A DNA stretch of 48,140 nucleotides from an uncultured Cytophagaceae bacterium (GTDB taxonomy: Bacteria > Bacteroidota > Bacteroidia > Cytophagales > Spirosomataceae): assembly GCA_903907745.1 (NCBI GenBank), contig CAIVPF010000157.1, positions 1-48,140 on the forward strand, read 5' to 3'. The translations under genes and the position numbers were made by a program. Position 1 is the first letter of the stretch, and each line of letters begins with the position of its first letter. This document shows, one piece after another, positions 17,204-25,861 of the stretch. The notes beneath the pieces were generated by a model, which saw nothing but the letters and a program-made list of their open reading frames with translations, made no database searches and was not told the DNA's origin.

Positions 17204-17615
17204 ATGCCTTCGATTCCATGTAGGATTGGAGGATAATCGTCGCTGAAACACGATCCACCGTACCTTTTTCCCGACGGTCCTTCTTCGACATACCACCAGC
17301 AATCATGGCCTGCATCGCTAATTTGGATGTAAAACGTTCGTCATGCTCTTCTAAAGGCATTTCTGGAAATTTCTTTTTGAAGGATTTTATGAAAAAACGA
17401 ACCCCTGCCGTAGAATCGGTGTCGGAATTATCTAAATTTTTAGGCATTCCGATAACCACTTTATCCACCCGCTCTTTCGTAAAATAAGTCTGTAAATACG
17501 CTAATAAGGTGTGTGTAGGAACCGTATCCAAGCCGTTGGCAATGATTTGTAAGCTATCCGTCACGGCGATTCCCGTCCGTTTCAATCCAAAATCAATGGC
17601 TAAGATTCGGCCCAT
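17202..17615 (-). CDS. ruvX: RuvX/YqgF Holliday-junction resolvase-like nuclease
   Basis: A 137-residue RNase H-fold protein. Catalytic-type residues are seen as Asp7 in RILAIDFGLKRTG, in the VIGMPKNLDNSD segment, and in the late DRVSATIILQSYM helix. Members act in 16S rRNA 5' maturation and, from in vitro work, as resolvase-like nucleases. It is a normal length for the family. It is followed directly by the bidirectional terminator and lies 2 bases after the YcxB-like gene upstream, so the two are probably co-transcribed. Confidence 0.93.
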   Translation of the reverse strand: MGRILAIDFGLKRTGIAVTDSLQIIANGLDTVPTHTLLAYLQTYFTKERVDKVVIGMPKNLDNSDTDSTAGVRFFIKSFKKKFPEMPLEEHDERFTSKLAMQAMIAGGMSKKDRREKGTVDRVSATIILQSYMESKA

Positions 17616-17617
17616 AT

Positions 17618-18166
17618 TTATTTGATGTAACCCTTGTCGCGTAGGATTTTGTCCATCAATTTCTTATCGTTTTCATTCGTAAAAATCGTAAAAGGAAGAT
17701 ACATAAATTGATAATTTCCCATTTCCATAATATAGGCCTCCTTGTCTTTGTAAGCGCGAATAATCATGTCCCATTTCAACATGCCCCCTTCTTTCTCCGA
17801 AATTTTCATCATGATTTGACGCGAATCCAATTCATAGCGGTATTTGTCGAACAATTGTTTGTATTGCGCCAATTGGGTAATCCCCGTAAATTGAATCAAC
17901 CAAAAAAGCACATATCCAATCGCCCCAATGGCCACAAAAATATAGATCCAATAATTTTTATAGGTACCTGTTAGGTTCAAGGCCACATTGGCTAAAATTA
18001 AAACCAAGGGCACAAAAGACCATTTCCATTGTTTAGAAAATAATTGACGCATACATAATCCAATGTATTTGTTTTTTTCTAAGCCATATTTTTTCGTCTT
18101 AATTGCGAGCGGATTGGAAGGAGCTTGCATCTGTTGGCGTTGCTGCGCCCCGTACATTTTGGCCAT
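17618..18166 (-). CDS. YcxB-like membrane protein, unknown function
   Basis: A 182-residue protein with a basic, glutamine-rich N-terminus (to about residue 45), two membrane helices (about 50-68 and 73-93) and a C-terminal cytoplasmic domain of about 85 residues. That domain has a pattern (LDSRQIMMKISEKEGGMLKWDMI) resembling YcxB/DUF family proteins. The role is unknown. It is 2 bases upstream of ruvX and likely in the same transcript. The near match TACCTTTA lies upstream of its start. Confidence 0.55.
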   Translation of the reverse strand: MAKMYGAQQRQQMQAPSNPLAIKTKKYGLEKNKYIGLCMRQLFSKQWKWSFVPLVLILANVALNLTGTYKNYWIYIFVAIGAIGYVLFWLIQFTGITQLAQYKQLFDKYRYELDSRQIMMKISEKEGGMLKWDMIIRAYKDKEAYIMEMGNYQFMYLPFTIFTNENDKKLMDKILRDKGYIK

Positions 18167-18261
18167 ATTAAAATAAATTTAAACGCTAAATAAAGCGTAA
18201 AGGTACAAAATTTGGATTATTTTGGTAATTTTAAATGCTATTTCGCATAATAAAACACAGC

Positions 18262-18765
18262 ATGTCGGCAAAACAACTTTTAGACGGACCCGCATTACTT
18301 CAAAAAATCAGACGAATTGCTTTTCAGATTTATGAAAATAATTTTGAAGAAAAGGAAATCATCATCGCTGGGGTTATTGGGGAAGGTTATGCGCTGGCAG
18401 AATTTATTTGTACTCATTTAAAGGAAATTTCAAAATTGTCAGCTAAAGCCGTGGCCATCCGTTTAAATAAAGATGTGCCCTACGAAAGTCCTGTGGAATT
18501 TGATTGTGAACTTTCCCTTTTTGAAAACAAAGTGATCATTGTCGTGGATGATGTGTTAAATACCGGCCGGACATTTTCCTATTCCTTAGCTCCATTTTTA
18601 AGCATTCCGGTGAAGAAAATACAAGTGGCCGTATTGGTGGACCGAAACTATCGAAAATTCCCTATTTCAGCGGATTATATCGGGTATGAATTATCCACGA
18701 CCCTGGCCGAACATGTTCAAGTGGTCATTTCCGACCCAAAAACACGTGGCGTTTATTTGAATTAA
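18262..18765 (+). CDS. Phosphoribosyltransferase-domain protein
   Basis: About 167 residues from the ATG at 18262 (an upstream ATG at 18235 gives 9 more). The type I phosphoribosyltransferase fold is recognisable by the PRPP-binding loop VIIVVDDVLNTGRTFS, with Asp96 and Asp97. It also has IIAGVIGEGYALAEF near the N-terminus and a DRNYRKFPISADYIG hood region resembling PyrR-type proteins. It may be a PyrR/Hpt-like enzyme or regulator. The specificity is not clear, and no pyrimidine gene is near. Its last 4 bases overlap the end of aroE on the opposite strand. The start choice is not certain. Confidence 0.78.
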   Translation: MSAKQLLDGPALLQKIRRIAFQIYENNFEEKEIIIAGVIGEGYALAEFICTHLKEISKLSAKAVAIRLNKDVPYESPVEFDCELSLFENKVIIVVDDVLNTGRTFSYSLAPFLSIPVKKIQVAVLVDRNYRKFPISADYIGYELSTTLAEHVQVVISDPKTRGVYLN

Positions 18766-19520
18766 GCTTGCCAAATTTCCCAGGCTTTATCAGCCTGACC
18801 ATGCAACATATCGATTCCCGTATGTATTCCCCCAATTCCCTGCGCTAAACCCCTTTTTAAAAATTCCGTTTCCAAAGGATTGTAGACCAAATCATAAAAA
18901 TAATGCTGCGCGCCCATCCGCTCGTAAGGCAATGGCGGACACGTATCTAAATTCGGAGACATGCCTAATGGCGTTGTATTTACAATAAGCCCTATTTGAT
19001 CTAATAGCTCAGGAAGCATTTCATAGGAAATTGTATCTTCGGTGGCCACTCGGGAAACTTTTATTACTTCGATCCCCAAATCTTGAAGTGCAACGATGAC
19101 CGCTTTGGCCGCACCGCCCTGACCTAAGACGAAGGCTTTTTTACCGAGGAATTTTTCAAAAGCTGGCCACTGTTCGAGCGTCTTTCGAAAGCCCCAATAA
19201 TCCGAATTATAGCCAATTTTACGGCCATTTGGCAATATTTTAATCGTATTTACGGCTCCAATTTGTTCCGCGGCAGGATCTATTTCATCCAAAAAAGCCA
19301 TCACCTCTTGTTTGTAGGGAATCGTCACGTTCAAGCCGCGCAAGGTATTCGCATGCAAGGCAAATAAGGCTGGCAATTCCTCGATGCTCGGAATCGGAAA
19401 CTGTTCATAGGAATGACTTTCTGATACATTCAGGGTCTCAAACTTTTCAGTAAAATATTTTTTGGAAAAAGAATGTCCTAGCGGATATCCAATCAGACCA
19501 TATTGCGCTGAAATCGCCAT
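18762..19520 (-). CDS. aroE: Shikimate dehydrogenase
   Basis: It reduces 3-dehydroshikimate to shikimate with NADPH. The 252 residues show GYPLGHSFSKKYF at the N-terminus (substrate-binding Ser), the catalytic Lys in NVTIPYK, NSDYWG, the nucleotide-binding VLGQGGAAKAV and the late DLVYNPLETEFL and GIDMLHGQ motifs. The length is slightly short but complete. It is separated from the DedA gene by 1 base, and the phosphosulfolactate synthase gene comes before that, so the three probably form one transcript. The final 4 bases overlap the opposing phosphoribosyltransferase gene. Confidence 0.95.
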   Translation of the reverse strand: MAISAQYGLIGYPLGHSFSKKYFTEKFETLNVSESHSYEQFPIPSIEELPALFALHANTLRGLNVTIPYKQEVMAFLDEIDPAAEQIGAVNTIKILPNGRKIGYNSDYWGFRKTLEQWPAFEKFLGKKAFVLGQGGAAKAVIVALQDLGIEVIKVSRVATEDTISYEMLPELLDQIGLIVNTTPLGMSPNLDTCPPLPYERMGAQHYFYDLVYNPLETEFLKRGLAQGIGGIHTGIDMLHGQADKAWEIWQA

Positions 19521-19521
19521 G

Positions 19522-20160
19522 TTATTTGCGTGAAAAAATTTGCTTGATGCCTCCTAAAAGAATGGGCAAAACAGATACAAATACGATGCCTAAGACGACC
19601 TTTTCGAAATTTTCTTTGACGAAAACATTATCCCCTAAATAAAATCCGGCAAGCGAAATGGACGTTACCCAGAACGTCGCGCCTAAAAAACCGTACAATA
19701 AATACACAGGATAGGACATCCGTCCGGCGCCGGCAACAAAAGGCGCCACGGTCCGGACGATAGGTACAAAACGAGCTAAAATAACCATTTTAGAGCCGTA
19801 TTTGGCATAAAAAGCCTCGGTTTGTTCAATATGCGAACGCTTCAAAAACAAGATCTGCTCCCTTTCTTGAATCCATGAACTGAAATAACGACCTAAAAAA
19901 TAATTTAATTGGTCGCCTAATAAAGCCGCGATAATCAACATGGGAATGACGGTACTTAAGGCCAATTGGCCCGAAGCCGCCGCGAGAAGTCCAACCGAAA
20001 ACAACAAAGAATCACCGGGCAACAAAGGCATGACCACCAAACCCGTCTCCACAAAAACGATGGCAAATAAAAGCGCATAGGTTAATGAACCATGCGCCGA
20101 AATAAATTCACTTAAAAAAGTGAGGGGATCTTTTAACAGATCAAGCAAAGATTGCAGCAT
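19522..20160 (-). CDS. DedA family membrane protein
   Basis: A 212-residue integral membrane protein with the DedA/SNARE-associated fold. It contains the family motifs FVETGLVVMPLLPGDS near residues 36-51, GDQLNYFLGRY around 82-92, and ARFVPIVRTVAPFVAGAGRM near 128-147. DedA proteins are thought to help move lipid carriers such as undecaprenyl phosphate or phospholipids across the membrane, though the substrate of this one is unknown. The gene lies 1 base upstream of aroE and 12 bases downstream of the phosphosulfolactate synthase gene on the same strand. Confidence 0.9.
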   Translation of the reverse strand: MLQSLLDLLKDPLTFLSEFISAHGSLTYALLFAIVFVETGLVVMPLLPGDSLLFSVGLLAAASGQLALSTVIPMLIIAALLGDQLNYFLGRYFSSWIQEREQILFLKRSHIEQTEAFYAKYGSKMVILARFVPIVRTVAPFVAGAGRMSYPVYLLYGFLGATFWVTSISLAGFYLGDNVFVKENFEKVVLGIVFVSVLPILLGGIKQIFSRK

Positions 20161-20172
20161 AAAAAGAAGCCT

Positions 20173-20934
20173 TTATTTCGTCAAAAAATGATCAAATGTA
20201 TCCCCACGCAAACCTAATCGAATGGTTTCTAAGGATATGACTTCATTAGGGGCGATATTGCCGACGTTCACGTTTGCGCCGACTAATTTCACAAACCATA
20301 CTTGTTGGGATTTCTGTGGCGCCTCCCATATAATTTTTTCCTCTGGAATTTCTGTCAAAATCTCCTCTACCAAGCCCTGGCGAACTTCGCCTGAAGAACG
20401 GAATAAACCTACATTCCCCCCTTCGCGTGCCTCCCCAATGACCTTCCACGAACCCGCTTCCAATTCCATCTTCATTAACTTAATCCATTTGTATGGCGGA
20501 ATGATTTTGGCTTCATCTTTGGAACCAACTTCGGACAAAACAGTTACTTGTTGAGACAAGGTGCGTATAAACTCACATTTCACCTCGGATTCCATGTCGA
20601 CTGAACCGTCTGAAACTTCCGCATATTCCATGCCGTATTGATCCAATACACGACGGTATTCATCCACCTGGCCTCGAATGTAAAAGGCCTCAAATAAAGT
20701 ACCACCAAAATATACTGGAATACCTGCTGATTTATAAATCGCTAATTTTTCTTTCAAATTAGGCGTTACGTAAGACGTAGCCCACCCTAATTTAACAATA
20801 TCAGTATGTGCGCCCCCCATCTCTAAAAAATCCTCTACTTGGCGAAGACTTAATCCCTTATCCATCACCATGGTTAAACCTTTTTGACGTGGCTTTTCGG
20901 TTCTTTCTGGAATCTGTGATAAATTGTAATTCAT
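20173..20934 (-). CDS. Phosphosulfolactate synthase (ComA family)
   Basis: A 253-residue TIM-barrel protein matching the phosphosulfolactate synthase family. It has TMVMDKGLSLRQVEDFL near the N-terminus, VKLGWATSY, VYFGGTLFEAF, EVSDGSVDM, LSEVGSKD and GEAREGGNVGLF. In methanogens ComA adds sulfite to phosphoenolpyruvate in coenzyme M biosynthesis. In other organisms the product (2R)-phospho-3-sulfolactate has other uses. No comB, comC, sulfolactate or sulfonolipid genes are adjacent. It lies at the head of a likely transcript with the DedA gene and aroE, behind a near-consensus promoter. The family call is firm, but the pathway here is unknown. Confidence 0.9.
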   Translation of the reverse strand: MNYNLSQIPERTEKPRQKGLTMVMDKGLSLRQVEDFLEMGGAHTDIVKLGWATSYVTPNLKEKLAIYKSAGIPVYFGGTLFEAFYIRGQVDEYRRVLDQYGMEYAEVSDGSVDMESEVKCEFIRTLSQQVTVLSEVGSKDEAKIIPPYKWIKLMKMELEAGSWKVIGEAREGGNVGLFRSSGEVRQGLVEEILTEIPEEKIIWEAPQKSQQVWFVKLVGANVNVGNIAPNEVISLETIRLGLRGDTFDHFLTK

Positions 20935-20985
20935 AAGTTTAGGGCATTTTGTTTCTAATTATTCGTTTGTTAGGCATTTATCTGA

Positions 20986-21017
20986 CAAAAATAAGCATTC
21001 CTACTGATTGTGGCAAA
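20986..21017 (-). promoter_or_regulatory. Promoter of the comA-dedA-aroE run
   Basis: On the minus strand TTTG (21017-21014), 20 bases, then TATTTTTG (20993-20986). This closely matches the Bacteroidota consensus, about 50 bases before the start codon. Confidence 0.72.
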
Positions 21018-21062
21018 CCATTTTCGATTCTATTCGTTAGATAATAAATCCTTATTTCATTA

Positions 21063-21070
21063 TATATTTG
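21063..21070 (+). promoter_or_regulatory. Promoter -7 box of the DUF2147 gene
   Basis: TATATTTG matches TAnnTTTG and lies 20 bases upstream of the ATG at 21091. It therefore supports this inner start over the upstream open codon at 21010. Confidence 0.55.
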
Positions 21071-21090
21071 TCAAAATAAAATCAACATCC

Positions 21091-21513
21091 ATGAAAAACA
21101 TTGCGCTTCTTTTCATTACATCCCTACTAATTTCTAACATGAGCTTGGCAAGCAATTCAAATGCCGACGTCATTTTAGGTGAATGGCTTTCTCAAGAAAA
21201 AGACGGGAAAATCAGTATTTTCAAGCAAGGAGATAAGTATTATGGGAAAATCTCCTGGGGAAAAACTCCTGGCAAAAAGGATACCAATAACCCTGATACC
21301 AAATTAAAAAACCGAGACCTCCTCGGATTAGTCATTTTACAAGATTTCAAATTCACAGGGTCCACTTGGGAAGAGGGGAAAATTTATGACCCAAAATCGG
21401 GGAAAACCTATGATTGCATTTTAAAAGTAAAGGATAACAATAAAATATTGGAAATCCGTGGTTATGTGGGTGTACCGATGTTCGGTCGGACCGCCACCTG
21501 GACTCGTCCTTAA
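21091..21513 (+). CDS. DUF2147 secreted protein
   Basis: A 140-residue protein starting at the ATG at 21091, with a signal peptide ending SLAS. The frame is open from 21010, but the signal peptide and -7 box place the real start at 21091. The mature part matches DUF2147: GEWLSQEKDGKISIF, YYGKISWGKTP, then a GSTWEEGKIYDPKSGKTYDC pattern and RGYVGVPMFGRTATWTR at the C-terminus. The fold is probably a small beta-barrel. Function unknown. It is followed 34 bases later by a hotdog thioesterase on the same strand. Confidence 0.85.
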   Translation: MKNIALLFITSLLISNMSLASNSNADVILGEWLSQEKDGKISIFKQGDKYYGKISWGKTPGKKDTNNPDTKLKNRDLLGLVILQDFKFTGSTWEEGKIYDPKSGKTYDCILKVKDNNKILEIRGYVGVPMFGRTATWTRP

Positions 21514-21547
21514 TTTTATTTTCTTTTCTTCCGCCTAGTATACTTAT

Positions 21548-21997
21548 ATGAAACCCAACGAACAAGTTATTGCCTTCCTCAAACAAAACCTTAACCGCAA
21601 AATTGTGGACGGGAACCCTAACCCAATCTCTGCTTGGTTAGATGGTACGCTGAAAAAAGCCGAATTGGGGAGCATTTCAGTGGAATTTGAAGTTCGGGAG
21701 GACCAATGCAACCATGCCGGTGTGCTCCATGGGGGAATCATTTCCACCATGTTGGATGAATTGATGGGCATGACCCTGATTACCGTTGAAATAGACCATC
21801 TCTATGTTACGGTTAACCTACATGTGGATTTTCTTTTTGGTGCCAAAGCGGGGGAAATCGTCACCGTCACTTCTGAGGTTTATCGGGTAGGTAAAAAAAT
21901 CGCCAATGTGGAAGCGAAAATGTACAACGCCGACGGGAAAATTTTAGCAAAAGGGAGCAGCAATTTGGCGGCTACATCTATACCCATTCCCCGTTAG
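21548..21997 (+). CDS. PaaI-type hotdog thioesterase
   Basis: A 149-residue hotdog-fold protein, with the catalytic-site signature HGGIISTMLDELMG and the following beta strands VTVNLHVDFLFGAKAGEIV. Such proteins hydrolyse acyl-CoA thioesters, and the substrate is unknown here. The last 4 bases overlap the opposing feoB gene. It is distinct from the second hotdog gene at 31720-32139, which sits next to an isochorismate synthase. Confidence 0.85.
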   Translation: MKPNEQVIAFLKQNLNRKIVDGNPNPISAWLDGTLKKAELGSISVEFEVREDQCNHAGVLHGGIISTMLDELMGMTLITVEIDHLYVTVNLHVDFLFGAKAGEIVTVTSEVYRVGKKIANVEAKMYNADGKILAKGSSNLAATSIPIPR

Positions 21998-24120
21998 GAA
22001 AGTAATTGGTATACAGCAAAGGCCGATAGATAAGCCAGCGCTGTCATGTAGCTAAATTGGATCAAGGGATATTTCCAAGACTTTGTTTCTCGGTAGGTTG
22101 TCGCCAAAGTACTCATGCATTGCATCGCAAACGCATAAAAAATCAGTAATGAAAAGCCCAAAGCCATGTCATAAAGGGGCTTCCCCGTGGCGGGATTGAT
22201 TTCTGCGCGCATGCGGTTTTTGATCGTTGCGTTTTCATCCTCCACTTCCCCACCTAAACTGTAGATGGTAGACATGGTCCCAACAAAAACCTCCCGAGCG
22301 GCAAAAGAAGTAATCAAGGCAATCCCAATTTTCCAATCATAGCCCAGAGGTCGAATCGCCGGCTCAATGAATTTGCCGAAATGCCCGGCATATGAATTCT
22401 CTAATTTTTCAGAAGCAATTTTATTGGATAAGGGAATACCCGTCAAATTAGGATTTGCTTGTTTTACCTGCTCCGCCACTTTCCCCATACTTTCACCCGG
22501 TCCATAACTTGCCAAAACCCAAAGGACAATGGATATCGCCACAATAATCTTACCCGCCTCAAAAACAAAGGCATTCACTGAATTCCAAATGGTTAAGGCC
22601 ACGTGCTTAAAGCGCGGACCCTTGTAAGTCGGCAATTCCATGATGAAATAACTGCGCTCTTTCGCCTTTAAAATCAATTTCATCACATAGGCCGAAACCA
22701 ATGCCATAAAAAAGCCCAATAAATACAAGATAAATAAGGCCAATCCTTGCAAATTAAACATGCCAAAAAGAGTACTTTTTTCCGGAACCACCAAGGCGAT
22801 CAACACCGTATAAATGGGCAAACGCGCCGAACATGACATCAAAGGCGTCACCAATATCGTAATCAAGCGATCTTTGCGCGAGCCGATCGAACGCGTGCTC
22901 ATGATCGCCGGGACCGCACAAGCGACCCCTGAAATTAAGGGCACGACCGATTTTCCATTCAGCCCAAAACGACGCATCAATTTATCCATGATGAACATCA
23001 CCCGTGACATATAGCCCGTTTCCTCGAGCAGGGAAATAAATAAAAATAAAAAGGCGATTTGCGGCACGAAAATTAAGACGCCTCCGATACCAGCAATGAG
23101 GCCATCAGTTAATAATCCCGTCAATGCCGAAGCGGGCAAGATTCCTTTTAACCAATCATTTAAATAAGCTACACCCCCGTCGATCGCATCCATCGGATAG
23201 GTAGCCCAGGTGAAAACCGCTTGAAACATCACAAATAAAATGGCCAAGAAAAATAAATAGCCTCCGACCGGATGAAGAAAAAGTTTATCTAAGCGATCCG
23301 TCAAGGTTTTCACCGGCGCGGCGTCCCATTGTCGGTTTAAATTAATGACACAACGATCCACGACCTCCGTCAATAATTCATAGCGCTTGACCGTTTCTTT
23401 TGATTTATAAATCTTGGGATCAAAAGCATGCTTCTCTAACAACGCTTCAAATTGTTCCCGCTGGCTTGGCGAAAACATTTTCATCCGATCATGTTCCATT
23501 AACCACAACAAAGACCGATAGGGCTCCGCTTCTCCAAAAGCCGCTTGAATATCATCAATCAAAGCATCCTCCACGGGCAAAGGCAGGGCGTCGTTTGACG
23601 AAAATCGATTCGCTAGGGTTTTATTCACAGCTAATTTCAATCCATTCATCCCGATTCCCTTTTTGGCATTCATTTCAGCCACCTCCACATTTAATTCCCG
23701 CGCTAATTTGATGGAATTAATGACATATCCCTCATTTTCAGCCACATCGATCATATTCAAGGCAAGGACGGTCGGGATTCCTAAATCCCGCACCTGCGAA
23801 AATAAAAGCAAATTCCGCTTTAAATTCGAGGCATCTGCCACGACAATCGCCATGTCCGGATAATCCTCATGGGCAGGATTTCCCAAAATATTGATGACTA
23901 ATTCCTCATCAATGGATTTAGGATAGATACTATATATGCCTGGTAGATCGAGAATTTCAACCTCCTTATGTGCTTCAATTTCCCATGTGCCAGTCAATTT
24001 ATCCATGGTTACCCCTGGAAAATTTCCAGTTTTTTGACGCATACCCGTTAAGGAATTAAACAGAGAAGATTTCCCTGCATTCGGATTGCCAATGAGCGCT
24101 ATTTTAGGAAGTTTTGACAA
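21994..24120 (-). CDS. feoB: Ferrous iron transport protein B
   Basis: A 708-residue inner-membrane Fe(II) transporter. The N-terminal G domain has G1 GNPNAGKSS (residues about 12-20), the DLPG switch and NMID, followed by a helical spacer. Two Gate regions follow with the conserved cysteine-bearing LISGVACAVPA and MSCSARLPIY segments, and a hydrophobic C-terminus. It is preceded 1 base upstream by feoA. The order feoA-feoB is the usual one. feoC is absent. The 3' end overlaps the hotdog gene by 4 bases. Confidence 0.97.
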   Translation of the reverse strand: MSKLPKIALIGNPNAGKSSLFNSLTGMRQKTGNFPGVTMDKLTGTWEIEAHKEVEILDLPGIYSIYPKSIDEELVINILGNPAHEDYPDMAIVVADASNLKRNLLLFSQVRDLGIPTVLALNMIDVAENEGYVINSIKLARELNVEVAEMNAKKGIGMNGLKLAVNKTLANRFSSNDALPLPVEDALIDDIQAAFGEAEPYRSLLWLMEHDRMKMFSPSQREQFEALLEKHAFDPKIYKSKETVKRYELLTEVVDRCVINLNRQWDAAPVKTLTDRLDKLFLHPVGGYLFFLAILFVMFQAVFTWATYPMDAIDGGVAYLNDWLKGILPASALTGLLTDGLIAGIGGVLIFVPQIAFLFLFISLLEETGYMSRVMFIMDKLMRRFGLNGKSVVPLISGVACAVPAIMSTRSIGSRKDRLITILVTPLMSCSARLPIYTVLIALVVPEKSTLFGMFNLQGLALFILYLLGFFMALVSAYVMKLILKAKERSYFIMELPTYKGPRFKHVALTIWNSVNAFVFEAGKIIVAISIVLWVLASYGPGESMGKVAEQVKQANPNLTGIPLSNKIASEKLENSYAGHFGKFIEPAIRPLGYDWKIGIALITSFAAREVFVGTMSTIYSLGGEVEDENATIKNRMRAEINPATGKPLYDMALGFSLLIFYAFAMQCMSTLATTYRETKSWKYPLIQFSYMTALAYLSAFAVYQLLS

Positions 24121-24121
24121 T

Positions 24122-24346
24122 CTATTTTTTATTTATAAGAATGGTGGCAGCTTCCTCTTTTCGCATCGATAACGTATATCCAGAAACCTTGATCGCAATG
24201 GGATCTCCAAAAGGCGCTTGATGTGTCATCATGATCTCAGAACCAGGTAGACAACCCATTTCCAACAACTTCAATGAAAGTTTTTCATCCGTGAAACCCA
24301 CAATGTCCCCCTTTTCTCCTATCGCCAAATCAGCTAAGCTCACCAT
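24122..24346 (-). CDS. feoA: FeoA domain protein
   Basis: A 74-residue SH3-like protein with the FeoA pattern: LADLAIGEKGDIVGF, LSLKLLEMGCLPGSEI and IAIKVSGYTLSMRKEEA. It is needed for Fe(II) uptake through FeoB, probably by binding it. It lies 1 base upstream of feoB and is the first gene of the operon. A -7 box sits 44 bases upstream, in an A/T-rich leader. No clear iron-regulator box could be fixed by eye. Confidence 0.94.
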   Translation of the reverse strand: MVSLADLAIGEKGDIVGFTDEKLSLKLLEMGCLPGSEIMMTHQAPFGDPIAIKVSGYTLSMRKEEAATILINKK

Positions 24347-24389
24347 AAAAAACGCAAATCCACTATTTAGAATAATTCAAAATTAGACA

Positions 24390-24397
24390 CAAATGTA
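24390..24397 (-). promoter_or_regulatory. Promoter -7 box of feoAB
   Basis: TACATTTG on the minus strand matches TAnnTTTG, 43 bases before the feoA start. A TTTG (24416-24413) lies upstream but at only 15 bases, less than the ideal spacing. Confidence 0.5.
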
Positions 24398-24501
24398 CTA
24401 AGTAATTCCGACCAAAAAAATGATAGCCCTTAATTTCCTCGAAAGCTTTATCATTCCTTAAAATACTAATTAGAATATACTTGAAAGCGAATTTTCTGTC
24501 G

Positions 24502-24509
24502 TAAATTGC
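24502..24509 (+). promoter_or_regulatory. GTAAATTGC element before ccmB
   Basis: TAAATTGC preceded by G, 20 bases upstream of the ccmB ATG. A TTG lies 18 bases upstream of it (24481-24483), so it could be the -7 box of the ccm operon promoter. It is one of four such elements. Confidence 0.42.
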
Positions 24510-24529
24510 ATGTCCGATTAGGGCGATTG

Positions 24530-25198
24530 ATGATACTTAACGAAATACGTTTATTGGTCAGAAAAGAAATTCAGCTAGAATGGCGTCAAAAATACGCGAT
24601 GCATGGCTTGCTATTGTATTTGGCATCAACCATTTTCGTATGCTATCTTTCCTTTAAAGCGAAGCAACAAGCCATTCATCCCATCACTTGGAACACCTTG
24701 TTTTGGATTATTCTATTGTTTATCGCCATAAATGCCATTGGGAAAAGCTTTACTCAAGAATCTGCACAACGCAATATATTTTATTATACCGTCGCCTCAC
24801 CTGAGGCCGTTATTTTCTCAAAAATCACCTACAATAGCCTGGTGATGATTGGTATTTCGCTGATTGGAATTGGTTTTTATTCGTTAGTTATGGGCAATCC
24901 GGTGGGAAATTTTCCACTTTATTTACTTTCTTTGGTCTTAGGGGCCATTGGTTTTTCGGCCACGCTGTCCATGGTTGCCGGCATCGCAGCCCAAGGCGAA
25001 AATACAGCTACACTGATGGCGGTATTAAGTTTCCCGATCATTTTGCCCTTATTATTGATGTTATTAAAATTATCAAAAAGTGCCATGGATGGCATATCCA
25101 TTCAAGAAAACTGGGATGAAATCGCCATTCTCACATCCATCGATGTGATCGTGATCGTACTTTCAGGCATATTATTTCCTTACATATGGAGACATTAA
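24530..25198 (+). CDS. ccmB: Heme exporter protein CcmB
   Basis: A 222-residue membrane protein with about six helices and the CcmB start LVRKEIQLEWRQKYAM. It has the FTQESAQR motif and TVASPEAVIFSK in the first cytoplasmic part, and conserved glycine-rich helices near residues 105-160. In type I cytochrome c maturation CcmAB is an ABC transporter whose ATP use drives release of heme-loaded CcmE. CcmA is not in this window. The ATG at 24530 is preferred over an upstream TTG (24506). Its last 13 bases overlap ccmC. Confidence 0.9.
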   Translation: MILNEIRLLVRKEIQLEWRQKYAMHGLLLYLASTIFVCYLSFKAKQQAIHPITWNTLFWIILLFIAINAIGKSFTQESAQRNIFYYTVASPEAVIFSKITYNSLVMIGISLIGIGFYSLVMGNPVGNFPLYLLSLVLGAIGFSATLSMVAGIAAQGENTATLMAVLSFPIILPLLLMLLKLSKSAMDGISIQENWDEIAILTSIDVIVIVLSGILFPYIWRH

Positions 25199-25860
25199 AA
25201 AAGCATGGGCTGAAAATCGCCTGCATGATTTTATTGGTTTATACGGTTTGGCAAGGCTTTTTAGGGCAGGTGCCCCGACAAGCCATTCTCAACGAAACCG
25301 TTCGCAATCTTTATTTTCATGTCACGATGTGGTTTAGCATGATCTTTTTATTAGGCACCTCTGTCGTGCATTCCATCCGATACCTACGAAAAGGAAATTT
25401 AGAAAACGACTTAATCTCCAATGCCTATGTAGAAACGGGTTTGGTTTTTGCGAGCTTAGGCTTGATAACAGGTAGTATTTGGGCGAAATTTACTTGGGGC
25501 GATTGGTGGACGAATGATCCAAAATTAAATTCAGTGGCCATCGGCATGCTCATTTACCTAGCCTATGGTTTAGTACGCTCTTCGATGCCGGATGAGCAAC
25601 AGCGCGCGCGTATTTCAAACGTATATAACATTTTTGCCTTCGTCATTTTTATGATCTTAATATGGATTCTTCCGCGCATGACGGATTCGTTGCATCCTGG
25701 GAATGGCGGCAATCCTGGTTTTTCAAAATACGATTTGGATTCCAATATGCGAATGGTTTTTTATCCAGCGATTATTGCATGGACGCTATTGGGATTTTGG
25801 ATTGCTAATTTGCGCATTCGATTGAAAAAAATTAATCAATTAATAGTTGAAAACGATTAA
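25186..25860 (+). CDS. ccmC: Heme transporter CcmC
   Basis: A 224-residue membrane protein. The tryptophan-rich WWD-type heme-handling motif WGDWWTND is at residues 104-111, with His45 in NLYFHVTMWF as a likely heme ligand and six membrane helices. CcmC attaches heme to CcmE in the periplasm. The gene overlaps ccmB by 13 bases and ends 1 base before the next gene, which shows a tightly coupled operon. Confidence 0.93.
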   Translation: METLKKHGLKIACMILLVYTVWQGFLGQVPRQAILNETVRNLYFHVTMWFSMIFLLGTSVVHSIRYLRKGNLENDLISNAYVETGLVFASLGLITGSIWAKFTWGDWWTNDPKLNSVAIGMLIYLAYGLVRSSMPDEQQRARISNVYNIFAFVIFMILIWILPRMTDSLHPGNGGNPGFSKYDLDSNMRMVFYPAIIAWTLLGFWIANLRIRLKKINQLIVEND

Positions 25861-25861
25861 C

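Noticed and set aside
21010-21090. Longer DUF2147 protein starting at 21010
   Set aside because: The -7 box at 21063-21070 lies inside this extension, and the signal peptide starts at 21091.
24347-24500. Fur or DtxR box before feoA
   Set aside because: The A/T-rich leader has only weak palindromes, with no clear match to either box by eye.
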